64,000 bases of DNA from the NCBI GenBank assembly GCA_963829135.1, contig CAWHHO010000004.1:400582-464581 (forward strand). Direction: 5' to 3'. The translations under genes were made by a program, and so were the position numbers. Under the pieces are notes generated by a model, which saw only the letters and a program-made list of their open reading frames with translations, was not told where the DNA came from and ran no database searches. Below are positions 24,071 through 32,593 of the stretch, in pieces. Source of the stretch: Kumtagia sp963829135. Its GTDB lineage: Bacteria > Pseudomonadota > Alphaproteobacteria > Rhizobiales > Rhizobiaceae. Each line of letters opens with the position of its first letter. Position 1 is the first letter of the stretch.

Positions 24071-25750
24071 ATGAGCGAGATCGAACGCGAAAGCATGGAG
24101 TTTGACGTCGTGATCGTCGGCGCCGGCCCCGCCGGGCTCGCTGCAGCCATCAGGCTCAAGCAACTCGATCCCGGCCTTTCGGTCGTGGTTCTCGAAAAGG
24201 GCGGCGAGGTCGGCGCGCACATCCTTTCCGGCGCGGTCGTCGACCCAGTCGGCATCGACCGGCTGTTGCCCGATTGGCGTTCCGAAAGCGATCATCCGTT
24301 CAAGACGCCCGTGTCGGCGGATCATTTCCTTGTGCTGGGACCGGCTGGCTCGGTGCGCCTGCCCAACATGCTGATGCCGCCGTTGATGAGCAATCACGGC
24401 AACTACATCGTCTCGCTTGGCAATGTCTGTCGCTGGCTTGGGACGCATGCCGAGGCGCTTGGTGTCGAGATCTACCCAGGCTTTGCAGCCGTCGACCTGA
24501 TCTACAACGATGCGGGGGCGGTGACAGGTGTCGTCACGGGCGACATGGGTGTGGAACGCGATGGCTCGCACGGTCCGGGTTTCGCGCCCGGAATGGCGCT
24601 TCTCGGAAAGTATGTCCTGATCGGCGAGGGCGCGCGCGGCTCCCTGGCAAAGAAGCTGATCTCCAAGTTCAATCTTGCGGAAGGCCGAGATCCAGGCAAA
24701 TTCGGTCTCGGCCTCAAGGAGCTCTGGCAGGTCAAACCGGAGAAACACCGGCTCGGGCTGGTCCAGCATTCCTTTGGCTGGCCGCTCGATATGAAGACCG
24801 GCGGTGGGTCGTTCCTGTACCACCTCGAGGACAATCAGGTGGCGGTCGGTTTCGTCGTCCACCTCAACTACAAGAACCCATATCTGTCGCCGTTCGAGGA
24901 ATTCCAGCGCTTCAAGACGCATCCGGCGATACGCGGCACCTTCGAAGGCGGCAAGCGCTTGTCCTACGGTGCGCGCGCCATAACCGAGGGCGGCTGGCAG
25001 TCTGTGCCGAAACTTTCGTTCCCCGGCGGCGCACTGGTGGGCTGCTCTGCCGGCTTCGTCAACGTGCCCCGCATCAAGGGATCTCACAATGCGGTGCTGT
25101 CCGGAATGCTCGCGGCGGAGCATGTCGCCGCGGCAATCGCCGGCGGCCGCGCCAATGACGAGTTGATTTCCTATGAGCAGGCGTGGCGAAACACCGACAT
25201 CGGCCGAGACCTATGGAAGGTCCGCAACGTCAAGCCGCTTTGGTCGCGTTTCGGCACGTTGATCGGCGTTGCTGCCGGCGGGTTGGATATGTGGCTGAAC
25301 ACGCTGTTGGGCTTCTCACCCTTCGGTACGATGAAGCACGGCAAGGCTGATTACGCGACGCTGGAGCCCGCATCGCAACACACGAAAATTGACTACCCGA
25401 AAGCCGACGGCGTGCTGACCTTCGATCGCCTCTCCTCGGTGTTCCTGTCGAACACCAACCATGAGGAAGATCAGCCCGTGCATTTGCAGGTCAAGGATAT
25501 GGGGTTGCAGGTTCGCTCCGAGCACGACCAGTTCGCTGGGCCGTCGACACGCTATTGTCCGGCCGGCGTTTACGAATGGGTGGATGCGGACGGCAACGCC
25601 GCCGCCGATCCGAACGCCAAGGACGTGCGCTTCGTCATCAACGCGCAGAACTGCGTTCACTGCAAGACTTGCGACATCAAGGACCCCAATCTGAACATCA
25701 ACTGGGTGCCGCCCCAGGGAGGCGAGGGTCCCGTCTATACGAGCATGTGA
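24071..25750 (+). CDS. Electron transfer flavoprotein-ubiquinone oxidoreductase
   Basis: This membrane-associated flavo-iron-sulfur enzyme passes electrons from acyl-CoA dehydrogenases, via ETF, to ubiquinone. At 559 residues it has the usual length. The FAD dinucleotide motif GAGPAG is at residues 17-22. The C-terminal 4Fe-4S site is formed by Cys in RYCPAGVYEW and in NCVHCKTCDIKDP, followed by the family ending WVPPQGGEGPVY. The start ATG has TTCGGAGGTCGG upstream; the open frame extends to 23948 without a recognisable leader. It would accept electrons from isovaleryl-CoA dehydrogenase encoded at 41-42 kb, so it links to the leucine pathway in this window. Confidence 0.95.
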   Translation: MSEIERESMEFDVVIVGAGPAGLAAAIRLKQLDPGLSVVVLEKGGEVGAHILSGAVVDPVGIDRLLPDWRSESDHPFKTPVSADHFLVLGPAGSVRLPNMLMPPLMSNHGNYIVSLGNVCRWLGTHAEALGVEIYPGFAAVDLIYNDAGAVTGVVTGDMGVERDGSHGPGFAPGMALLGKYVLIGEGARGSLAKKLISKFNLAEGRDPGKFGLGLKELWQVKPEKHRLGLVQHSFGWPLDMKTGGGSFLYHLEDNQVAVGFVVHLNYKNPYLSPFEEFQRFKTHPAIRGTFEGGKRLSYGARAITEGGWQSVPKLSFPGGALVGCSAGFVNVPRIKGSHNAVLSGMLAAEHVAAAIAGGRANDELISYEQAWRNTDIGRDLWKVRNVKPLWSRFGTLIGVAAGGLDMWLNTLLGFSPFGTMKHGKADYATLEPASQHTKIDYPKADGVLTFDRLSSVFLSNTNHEEDQPVHLQVKDMGLQVRSEHDQFAGPSTRYCPAGVYEWVDADGNAAADPNAKDVRFVINAQNCVHCKTCDIKDPNLNINWVPPQGGEGPVYTSM

Positions 25751-25796
25751 CCACTTTGCTGTTTACCGCCGCGGGATGGCTGCGCATAATGTGCGC

Positions 25797-26414
25797 ATGA
25801 ACCCTTGCAATGTTCTTGCGCGGCCTTTCGGTCTTTTCGCCTTGGCTTTCGCCGGCCTTGCGCCGGCGCCGGCGTCTGCGGAGGTCAAGGTTGCCGAGAA
25901 GATCGAGACGTACCGCATCACCGGAGACAGTGGTGAGGCGCTGATGAAGGCGATGGACCGCAACGGCCCGCGTCATGGTTTTCTTGCCCGTGCCATCGCG
26001 CAGACACGCTATTCGGTCAACTGGGGAATCGCCTACAAGGCAGCCGATGACAAGGTCTGCAAAGTCGCCAGCGCCAAAGTGAAGCTCTCGGTGAACTATC
26101 GGTTTCCCGAACTTGCGGGGACACGAAGCGCTTCCATGACGAGGTCGTGGGCACAGTTCATGACCGGTGTGAGAAAGCATGAGCGTACGCACGGCCGCAT
26201 CGCCCGGCAGATGGCCGCGAGTGCACAGAAAGCCGTCTCTCGCGTCAAAGTTGCGGACGATCGTTCTTGTCGCAAGACCAAGCGCGAGGTGACGCGGGTC
26301 GTCAAAGCGACCTATGCTGTCTACGAGGCGCGGCAGGTACGCTTCGATGCGATCGAGCATCAACCCGGCGGCAATGTCGATCGCTTGGTGGTGGCTTTGA
26401 TCAAAGGCAGATAG
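25797..26414 (+). CDS. DUF922-type secreted putative zinc protease, copy 1
   Basis: This is an exported protein of about 205 residues with a signal peptide (LARPFGLFALAFAGLAPAPASA). The mature domain carries KHERTHGRIARQMA, an HExxH-like zinc-binding sequence typical of DUF922 proteins, which are predicted metallopeptidases with no known substrate. Conserved Cys residues (VCKVASAKVKL, DRSCRKTKREV) may form a disulfide. ATG 25776 is seven codons upstream and equally possible as a start. A paralogue lies 1.1 kb downstream. The family assignment rests on the motif plus similarity between the two copies. Confidence 0.7.
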   Translation: MNPCNVLARPFGLFALAFAGLAPAPASAEVKVAEKIETYRITGDSGEALMKAMDRNGPRHGFLARAIAQTRYSVNWGIAYKAADDKVCKVASAKVKLSVNYRFPELAGTRSASMTRSWAQFMTGVRKHERTHGRIARQMAASAQKAVSRVKVADDRSCRKTKREVTRVVKATYAVYEARQVRFDAIEHQPGGNVDRLVVALIKGR

Positions 26415-26423
26415 CCGACTCGA

Positions 26424-27434
26424 CTATGGCAGAAGGCTGACGACGTCGGTTGACGGCTCCTGCTCCTGGACGGCCTCCGGCTTGATCGAAAATGTCACCA
26501 GGATCGGCAGATGATCCGAGCCAGCTGGCGCCAATGCCTTGACCGACTGAACAAGGATGTCGCCTTTCGCGAATACCTGATCTATCGGCAGGCCGGCAAA
26601 GATCAGGGACGCCGGCAGTCGCTTCGACAGCCAGGTGGCGCCGGGTGAAGGCATCAGAGCGAGCCCACCCGCATCAGCCACGCGCCTGGTCGAAACACTC
26701 CAGGGTGTCGCGTTCAGGTCGCCGGCAAGTATCGCGCTGTCGCCAAGCTCAGACAGGAGCGGCGCAATTTTGCCGATCGCCCGATGTTGAGGATAGGGCC
26801 ATGGCCATTGCAAATGCAGCGCCGCGACATCGATGACGCGTCCCCCAAAATTCAGCTGCGCCACCGATAGCGCTCCAGCCTCGTCGCAGAAGGGTACGCT
26901 GCCCTCGGCGAACGGCCTGCGCGAGACGATGGCCACACCCGATTGGCCATCGTCGGTCGGGCATGCGACCTGGAATCGGTAATTCGCCTTGATGAGTGCG
27001 ATCTTCCCGAGCCACATCGGCGAGAGCTCGTTGAGCGTGATCACGTCCGGATTGAGCCGACCGATCAGCGAGAGCACCAGTTCCGGCTTGGGATTGTTGT
27101 AGAGGGCGTTGAGGTGAAGCAATGTATAGGTTGCGACTCTGGGATCCTTTGTATGGAGTGCGCCATACCTCATCCCCAGCATCGGCACAGAGCCTGATGT
27201 CGTTGCGATTGCAAGTAGCGACATCAGCAAAACGGCCGCAGCGGAAGTGAATTGGCGGATGGCTATCAGAGCGGGCGCGGCCACCGCGAGCAGCACCGCC
27301 AGATGCACGCGAAAATGTGCGAAAGAATCCAGCGCGGGGTGTAGTTGCCCCAGGAAGCCCAGAGCGAGCGCGACTGTCGCCGCAAGGGCCAGGACGAGAA
27401 CCGATAAGTGGCGCGGTTTCGGGACAGATCTCAT
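26424..27434 (-). CDS. Membrane-anchored endonuclease/exonuclease/phosphatase-family protein
   Basis: This 336-residue protein has about three hydrophobic helices in the first 95 residues (LSVLVLALAATVALALGFLG and following), then an EEP-fold catalytic domain of the DNase I/sphingomyelinase type. Key motifs are TLNELSP (metal-binding Glu), VAALHLQWPWP, LAGDLNATPW (Asp and Asn) and SDHLPILVTF (Asp-His pair). Such proteins hydrolyse phosphodiesters of nucleic acids, lipids or inositol phosphates; the substrate here is unknown. The membrane anchor suggests the catalytic domain faces the periplasm. It is flanked by two DUF922 genes on the opposite strand. Confidence 0.82.
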   Translation of the reverse strand: MRSVPKPRHLSVLVLALAATVALALGFLGQLHPALDSFAHFRVHLAVLLAVAAPALIAIRQFTSAAAVLLMSLLAIATTSGSVPMLGMRYGALHTKDPRVATYTLLHLNALYNNPKPELVLSLIGRLNPDVITLNELSPMWLGKIALIKANYRFQVACPTDDGQSGVAIVSRRPFAEGSVPFCDEAGALSVAQLNFGGRVIDVAALHLQWPWPYPQHRAIGKIAPLLSELGDSAILAGDLNATPWSVSTRRVADAGGLALMPSPGATWLSKRLPASLIFAGLPIDQVFAKGDILVQSVKALAPAGSDHLPILVTFSIKPEAVQEQEPSTDVVSLLP

Positions 27435-27520
27435 GAGAGGTGTTCGTCAAACAAATGCGGCCCATTGATGGACGGGCCTTCCATTGGCTAAGTAGCGATT
27501 GGAAAGGTTCGGGTGGTGGG

Positions 27521-28111
27521 ATGCGAATGAATTTTTGCGTGCGTTCGATGACTGCCGCCTGCCTTTTGTCCGCAACGGCAGGCATTGGTCAAGCCGGCGC
27601 AACGTTCACGATCAAGGAAAAGTATTTTGCGGTTTCGGGCTCGACCGGGATCGAACTCTACGAGTCTGTTGGCCGCAATGGTCCCGGCAACGCCATCGCC
27701 CATACCAGCTATGCGATGCAGTGGTTCAAGAAGTTCAATGCGGAGAATGGTGGCTGCCGCCTGCTGAGGGCGCGGCCTGTCGTGACCATCACTTACACGC
27801 TGCCGAGACCGTCCGCGAAATTGGCGCAGGCCCTGCGCAAGAAGTGGGACGCCTTCAGCGCCGGCGTCCTCGCCCATGAGGAAGAGCATGGCCGCATGAT
27901 CCGCGAAATGATTGCGCGGGCTGAAACGGCAATTGCCGGCGCCTTTGTCGCTGACGATCCCTCGTGCAGGAAAGCCAAGCGCGAAGTGCTCGACCGGGTC
28001 GATAAGGTCGCCCGGACCTATAAGCAGCGCAGCCGCGATTTCGATCGGGCAGAGCAAAGCAATGGCGGTAATGTCCACCGCCTGATCCTGGCGCTGGTCG
28101 ATGAACAATAG
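27521..28111 (+). CDS. DUF922-type secreted putative zinc protease, copy 2
   Basis: This is a paralogue of the gene at 25.8 kb: 196 residues, with signal peptide MTAACLLSATAGIGQAGA and the zinc-type motif AHEEEHGRMIREM. The shared ending VDRLV/VHRLILAL with a preceding NGGNV also marks the pair as paralogues. Cys pairs are conserved at GGCRLLRARP and DPSCRKAKREV. ATG 27521 starts after a G-rich stretch; ATG 27527 is an alternative. It is divergent from the EEP-fold gene upstream and convergent with the AMP nucleosidase gene downstream. No substrate is known. Confidence 0.7.
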   Translation: MRMNFCVRSMTAACLLSATAGIGQAGATFTIKEKYFAVSGSTGIELYESVGRNGPGNAIAHTSYAMQWFKKFNAENGGCRLLRARPVVTITYTLPRPSAKLAQALRKKWDAFSAGVLAHEEEHGRMIREMIARAETAIAGAFVADDPSCRKAKREVLDRVDKVARTYKQRSRDFDRAEQSNGGNVHRLILALVDEQ

Positions 28112-28144
28112 CGGTTCCGCTGACGTGCGCGCAGTCAAGCCTCG

Positions 28145-29648
28145 CTATTGGAAAGGCGTCTCCAAAAAGCTTCGCAGTTTGCGAGAATGCAGCCGGTCCA
28201 GGGGCATCTCGGCGAGCCGTTCCATGGCACGGATGCCGATGGAAAGGTGCTGCGCTACCTGCTTTTTGTAGAATGCGCTCGCCATGCCCGGCAGCTTGAG
28301 TTCGCCGTGCAAAGGCTTATCGGAAACACACAGCAGCGTGCCGTATGGAACACGGAAGCGGAAGCCGTTGGCAGCGATCGTCGCCGATTCCATGTCGAGC
28401 GCGATTGCCCGCGACTGTGAGAGCCGCTGTACCGGTCCGCGCTGTTCGCGCAGTTCCCAGTTGCGGTTGTCGATTGTGGCGACCGTTCCGGTGCGCATGA
28501 TGCGCTTCAGGTCATATCCTTCGAAGCCGGTCACTTCGGCAACGGCCTCCTGCAGCGCGACCTGGATTTCCGCCAGCGCAGGGATCGGCACCCAGATCGG
28601 CAGATCGGCATCCAGAACGTGGTCTTCGCGCACATAGGCGTGTGCAAGAACGTAATCGCCCAGCTCCTGCGTGTTGCGCAGCCCGGCGCAGTGGCCGAGC
28701 ATCAGCCAGGCATGCGGCCTGAGCACAGCGACGTGGTCGGTAATCGTCTTGGCGTTGGATGGCCCGACCCCGATATTCACCATGGTGATGCCGCCATGGC
28801 CAGGTTTAACGAGATGATAGGCCGGCATCTGGGGCGCGCGCGCCGGCGTGCTGCCGGACAGGGGGCCGTCTTTCACCCGCCGGCGTTACCATATTGCCGG
28901 GTTCGACAAAGGCGGCATAGCCTCCGCCGCCTTTGGCCATCAGGTCGCGGGCATAGACACAGAACTCGTCAATGTAGAACTGATAGTTGGTGAACAGGAC
29001 GAAATTCTGGAAATGATCTGGCGAGGTCGCGGTGTAATGCGGCAAGCGATGCAGCGAATAGTCGATGCGCTGTGCTGTAAATGGCGCGAGCGGGCGCGGT
29101 TCTCCAGGCATCGATTCGTAGGTGCCGTTGGCGATCAGGTCATCCGTGCCGTCCAGGTCCGGGACATCGAAGAAGTCGCGTATCGGCCGCTTGAGACGGC
29201 TGGCCACCGCGCCATCCACATGAGTGCCTTCAAGGAACGCGAAGTGCAGCGGGATCGGCGTATCCGACTCCGAGACCACGACCGGCACGCCGTGATTGCG
29301 GATGAGCAACTGCAGTTGCTCGATCAGATAAGTCTCGAACAGATCGGGCCGGGTGATCGTCGTCGTGAACCGTCCCGGCGCGGAGAGGTGTCCGTAGGCT
29401 TGGCGGGAATCGACTTGCGAGAACGATGTCGTGGTGACGCCGACCTCGGGGTAATAGGCCCGGTAGCAGTGCTTAAGGTCGCCGTCGCGGGCCATTATCT
29501 CGAAGGATGAGCGCAGGAACTCGGTGTTTCGTGCGTAGAGTTGCTTGAGCGCTTCGACGGCTTCGCCCGCATCGGTGAATGTCCGGCGTACGAAAGGTTC
29601 GGGTGAGATGATCTTGAGGGCTGGTTCGGGATAGATTCGCTTTTCCAT
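28145..29648 (-). pseudogene. amn: AMP nucleosidase, interrupted by a frameshift
   Basis: AMP nucleosidase splits AMP into adenine and ribose 5-phosphate. The N-terminal half (from ATG 29648) reads through CYRAYYPEVGVTTTSFSQVD and EPGNMVTPAGE, and the C-terminal nucleosidase half continues in another frame from about 28880 (KDGPLSGSTPARAPQMPAYHL ... LDMESATIAANGFRFRVPYG). Together they give about 500 residues, the family length, but the total span is 3n+1, so one small indel near 28870-28885 breaks the frame. Everything on both sides is well conserved, so this is either a very recent mutation or a base-calling error. As written the sequence cannot encode the full enzyme. Confidence 0.8.
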
Positions 29649-29776
29649 GACCCATTATAGAGATCGAACATGACATCCGGGAGAGGGGTAGCAGCTTGCG
29701 GTGACAATTCTCCACGGAGAATGAAAGCCGATTGTTGCGCTACCCGTGCCATACCCGTGGGAAAGACTTGCGTCCT

Positions 29777-29971
29777 TCACCGGCGCTGCAAGCTGATCAT
29801 CAGCACAAAACCGGCGCCGGTCTTCTGCATGTCAGGCGCTTCGATCTGCAGGCCGCGGTCGCTTCCCAGTGCCGGAACTGCAAGCACCGGAGCAACCAGG
29901 AGGGCGCTGAAAATTGCTGCACGGATCACAAGCGGGGCGATTTTGACGGACTTGGCAGCGATGCGAAACAT
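29777..29971 (-). CDS. Possible small secreted protein, 64 residues
   Basis: The frame starts MFRIAAKSVKIAPLVIRAA and has a strongly hydrophobic segment ending in AVPALGSD, which resembles a signal peptide followed by a short mature part. There is no clear ribosome-binding site, and I do not recognise the protein. It could be a small exported peptide or a chance frame in the intergenic region between amn and the DUF2147 gene. Confidence 0.3.
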   Translation of the reverse strand: MFRIAAKSVKIAPLVIRAAIFSALLVAPVLAVPALGSDRGLQIEAPDMQKTGAGFVLMISLQRR

Positions 29972-30122
29972 GGACTTGGCTTTCGGGTTCGTTTGTAGGG
30001 AGGACTATGCCTTTGCCCGACTGAACCCGTTCTGAGGTCCGCATTCATTTGCGGTTCAGCTTGTCCGCACGCAGTTTCGTATCAGCATCGTGTCCGTAAG
30101 GAAGGACAGAACTTCCAGGCAA

Positions 30123-30467
30123 CTACATCCGCGTCCAGTTCTGGCTCTTGCAGAACAGACCGCCGAGCACGCAGCCTTTCATCTTCATGCTGCTGCCTGA
30201 CAGCGATGCCTTGCCGTTGTACGTCCTGTCCGTCACCGGATCCGTTATCGAGCCGGTATATTTGCCGTCGCCTTGCGCCGAGATTTTGCCGATGCCCCTG
30301 CCTTTGTATTTTCCGGTTACGATCGTGATACAGAAGCCGCCGCCGCAATCGCCGATCGCGGCCGTTTCGCCGCTTTGCGTACGCCAGTTGCCTTCAATCG
30401 GGTCTGCAAGGGCGGCTCCGGCCGAAAACAGCAGCGCAGCCGCGAAGAACATCGATCTGTGGGTCAT
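30123..30467 (-). CDS. DUF2147-family secreted protein
   Basis: This is a 114-residue exported protein. The signal peptide is MFFAAALLFSAGAALADP, followed by the DUF2147 hallmark IEGNWRTQSGETAAIGDCG, then FCITIVTG, GKYTGSITDPVTDRTYNGKA and a final GCVLGGLFCKSQNWTRM. The domain is a small calycin-like beta barrel, and several cysteines could form disulfides. The family is found widely in alphaproteobacteria with unknown role; ligand binding in the periplasm is a guess. The open frame extends upstream to 30701, but the ATG at 30467 is at the signal peptide and is the sensible start. Confidence 0.78.
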   Translation of the reverse strand: MTHRSMFFAAALLFSAGAALADPIEGNWRTQSGETAAIGDCGGGFCITIVTGKYKGRGIGKISAQGDGKYTGSITDPVTDRTYNGKASLSGSSMKMKGCVLGGLFCKSQNWTRM

Positions 30468-30871
30468 TTGATCCTGCCTGATTGTCTGGAAATTCCTCCG
30501 CGCCTCAGGATGCCAAGCTAACCGAACCTCGGAACGAGCGGAAGAAGGCTCGCCTGCATCGTCATCGAGAGGCATTCTCTGCGCGGAAATCGCCTGGACG
30601 CCGCCGCGACTTTCACGGCGAACGAGATTTGTGGTGAAGGAAGCGTTCACGCCGCTGTCGCAATTTCGTGGCGAATTTTTGGTTAAACCCTGCCTGTGCA
30701 AGGCGTTCGATCGTTAACGAATTCCAGGGTTTACCACTTGTTTTGATTTCGTTTGCCGACGGTTAAGGACGCCGCTTAACGCCGGTTTCAAGCCTTCGCT
30801 GCATCCTTCGAACCATCGCAAGAGCAACAAAAGCGGCGAAGAGCCGGGCTCTCGGGAAAGGGACAGGGACA
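30468..30871. other. Intergenic region between divergent DUF2147 and Sel1 genes
   Basis: This is about 400 bases without a convincing gene. It must contain the two divergent promoters. The part near 30690-30770 is AT-richer than its surroundings, with several GTTAA-type stretches, and is a likely promoter site, but no standard -35/-10 pair was clear enough to annotate. No repeat or RNA gene was recognised. Confidence 0.4.
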
Positions 30872-31138
30872 ATGGCACGCTTTGAAATGTACGACGCCGA
30901 TCTCGGCACCATCGGCACCACGGCACAGGCTGATGTTCTGTGCGAGCTCGGCTTGATGTATGCCACCGGCCGCGACTGCGACATCGATACCGTCGCCGCG
31001 CACAAATGGTTCAACATCGCGGCGATCAAAGGATCGACCCGCGCCGCCGAGTTCCGCTCGGAGCTCTCGGCAACCATGTCGAAGCAGGAAATCGCCGCGG
31101 CACTGCGCCAAGCGCGCGAATGGATGACGATGCACTAA
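30872..31138 (+). CDS. Small Sel1-repeat protein
   Basis: This 88-residue protein contains one Sel1-like repeat of the TPR superfamily: ADVLCELGLMYATGRDCDID followed by VAAHKWFNIAAIKGSTRAAEFR, the AxxxLGxxY...A..W...AA.xG..xA pattern. The C-terminal helix (SKQEIAAALRQAREWM) completes the helical pair. Single-repeat proteins of this type are common in rhizobia and probably act as small protein-binding modules. The ribosome-binding site GAAAGGGACAGGGACA precedes the ATG. It has no signal peptide, so it is cytosolic. Confidence 0.75.
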   Translation: MARFEMYDADLGTIGTTAQADVLCELGLMYATGRDCDIDTVAAHKWFNIAAIKGSTRAAEFRSELSATMSKQEIAAALRQAREWMTMH

Positions 31139-31410
31139 GTATAAGATTAGCCGCGGGAAACAGCGCTCCAACGCTCCCGCGGTCGCCACAGACGGCAAGA
31201 AGCCGCATGGCCTGACAGGGATAGGTGGGACTACGATCCAAAGGCCGCGACCAGCCGGAACAAGGCTGGCGCGGCCTTGTCGTTGCGCCCATGGACCATG
31301 CTCCCGATCGAGTTGGCCCTGCCACACCATTGACGGGAAATGGCAATTCCTATCTCCTTTTGAACCAGCGCTGGCCGCATTCAAGCCAGCGGCACAAGGA
31401 GGAACATTCG

Positions 31411-32529
31411 ATGAAATTGAAGAGTCTCATGAGCGTAGCTGCGCTCAGCCTGGTGCTCGCTGCGCCGGCATATGCCGAAGATCTCAACATTGCCGTGATC
31501 GGCCCCATGACCGGCCAATTGGCGAGCATCGGCGACCAGTTCAAGCAGGGTGCACAGGCGGCCGTCGCCGCCATCAATGAAAAGGGCGGCGTCACGGGTC
31601 GAAAGATCAATCTCGTGATCGAGGACGACGTCTGCGATCCCAAGCAGGCCGTCTCGGTCGCAAATCGCGTGATCGCTGAAGGTATCAAGTTTGTCGACGG
31701 CCATGCATGTTCGGGCTCGAGCATCCCGGCGTCGGCTGTCTACGCAGAAGGCGGCGTGTTGATGATGAGCCCCGCCTCGTCCAATCCCGAACTGACCGAC
31801 GCTGCAGCGAAGAATGGCTGGCCGACGATAATGCGCCTCTACACGCGTGACGACGCCCAGGGCGCTTTCATCGGCCCGTGGATTGCCAAGAAATACGCTG
31901 GCAAGAACGTTGTGGTCCTGCACGATAAGGGCGCCTACGGCCAGGGGGTTGCTGACGCCGTGAAGAAGACGATGAACGACAACGGCCTCAAGGAGATTCT
32001 CTACGAGGGCATCAATGCGGGTGAGAAGGATTACTCGGCGCTGATCACCAAGCTTAAGGAATTGAAGGCCGATGTTGTCTATTTCGGCGGCTACCACCCG
32101 GAAGGCGGGCTGATCATGCGTCAAGCCGCCGAGCAGGGGGTCAAGTTTCAGCTGATCATGCCGGACTCGATCGCATCGCCGGAGTTCTGGCAGATTTCCG
32201 GGCCTGCGGGCGAGGGCGTGATGTTCGTGTTCCCGGCTGATCCGCAGGCTCGTCCCGAAGCCAAGGAAGCGGTGGAAAAGATCAAAGCTGGGGGCTTCGT
32301 GCCGGAAGGCTTCACACTGTTCTCCTATGCCACCATTCAGGCCTTGGCTCAGGGCATCGAGCGCGCCGGCTCCGATGATCCTGCTGCGGTTGCGGCCGCA
32401 TTGAAGGACGGCAAACCGATCGAGACAGTCATCGGCCCGATTATTTTCGACGAGAAGGGCGATATCAAAGACGCCAAGTACGACATCAACCAGTGGCACG
32501 ACGGCAAATATGCACCGATCGCGCAGTAA
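31411..32529 (+). CDS. Branched-chain amino acid-type ABC transporter substrate-binding protein
   Basis: This is a periplasmic type I binding protein of the LivJ/LivK family. The 372-residue product has a signal peptide (KLKSLMSVAALSLVLAAPAYA), then the diagnostic LNIAVIGPMTGQLASIGDQF and a disulfide-forming Cys pair (DDVCDPKQA ... GHACSGSS). The C-terminal part (VEKIKAGGFVPEGFTLFSYA) is typical. It is expected to capture leucine, isoleucine, valine or related amino acids. The start is set by AAGGAGGAACATTCG just before ATG 31411. No permease or ATPase genes flank it, and a strong terminator follows at once, so it is a single-gene transcript supplying a transporter encoded elsewhere. Its closeness to leucine catabolism genes is suggestive. 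Confidence 0.93.
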   Translation: MKLKSLMSVAALSLVLAAPAYAEDLNIAVIGPMTGQLASIGDQFKQGAQAAVAAINEKGGVTGRKINLVIEDDVCDPKQAVSVANRVIAEGIKFVDGHACSGSSIPASAVYAEGGVLMMSPASSNPELTDAAAKNGWPTIMRLYTRDDAQGAFIGPWIAKKYAGKNVVVLHDKGAYGQGVADAVKKTMNDNGLKEILYEGINAGEKDYSALITKLKELKADVVYFGGYHPEGGLIMRQAAEQGVKFQLIMPDSIASPEFWQISGPAGEGVMFVFPADPQARPEAKEAVEKIKAGGFVPEGFTLFSYATIQALAQGIERAGSDDPAAVAAALKDGKPIETVIGPIIFDEKGDIKDAKYDINQWHDGKYAPIAQ

Positions 32530-32542
32530 CTCTTCGAACCCG

Positions 32543-32572
32543 AAACGGCCGGGCATGTCCCGGCCGTTTTTT
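32543..32572 (+). terminator. Rho-independent terminator of the LivJ-type gene
   Basis: A perfect 11-bp stem (AAACGGCCGGG at 32543-32553, complement at 32559-32569) with a 5-base loop runs straight into a T tract. It lies 13 bases after the binding-protein stop codon and between convergent genes. This is a textbook intrinsic terminator. Confidence 0.92.
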
Positions 32573-32593
32573 GTTCTGCGGTCGAGAGAATGC

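Noticed and set aside
31151..31182. Inverted repeat CCGCGGGA...TCCCGCGG after the Sel1 gene as a terminator
   Set aside because: The stem is only 8 bp with a long loop and no T tract follows on either strand.
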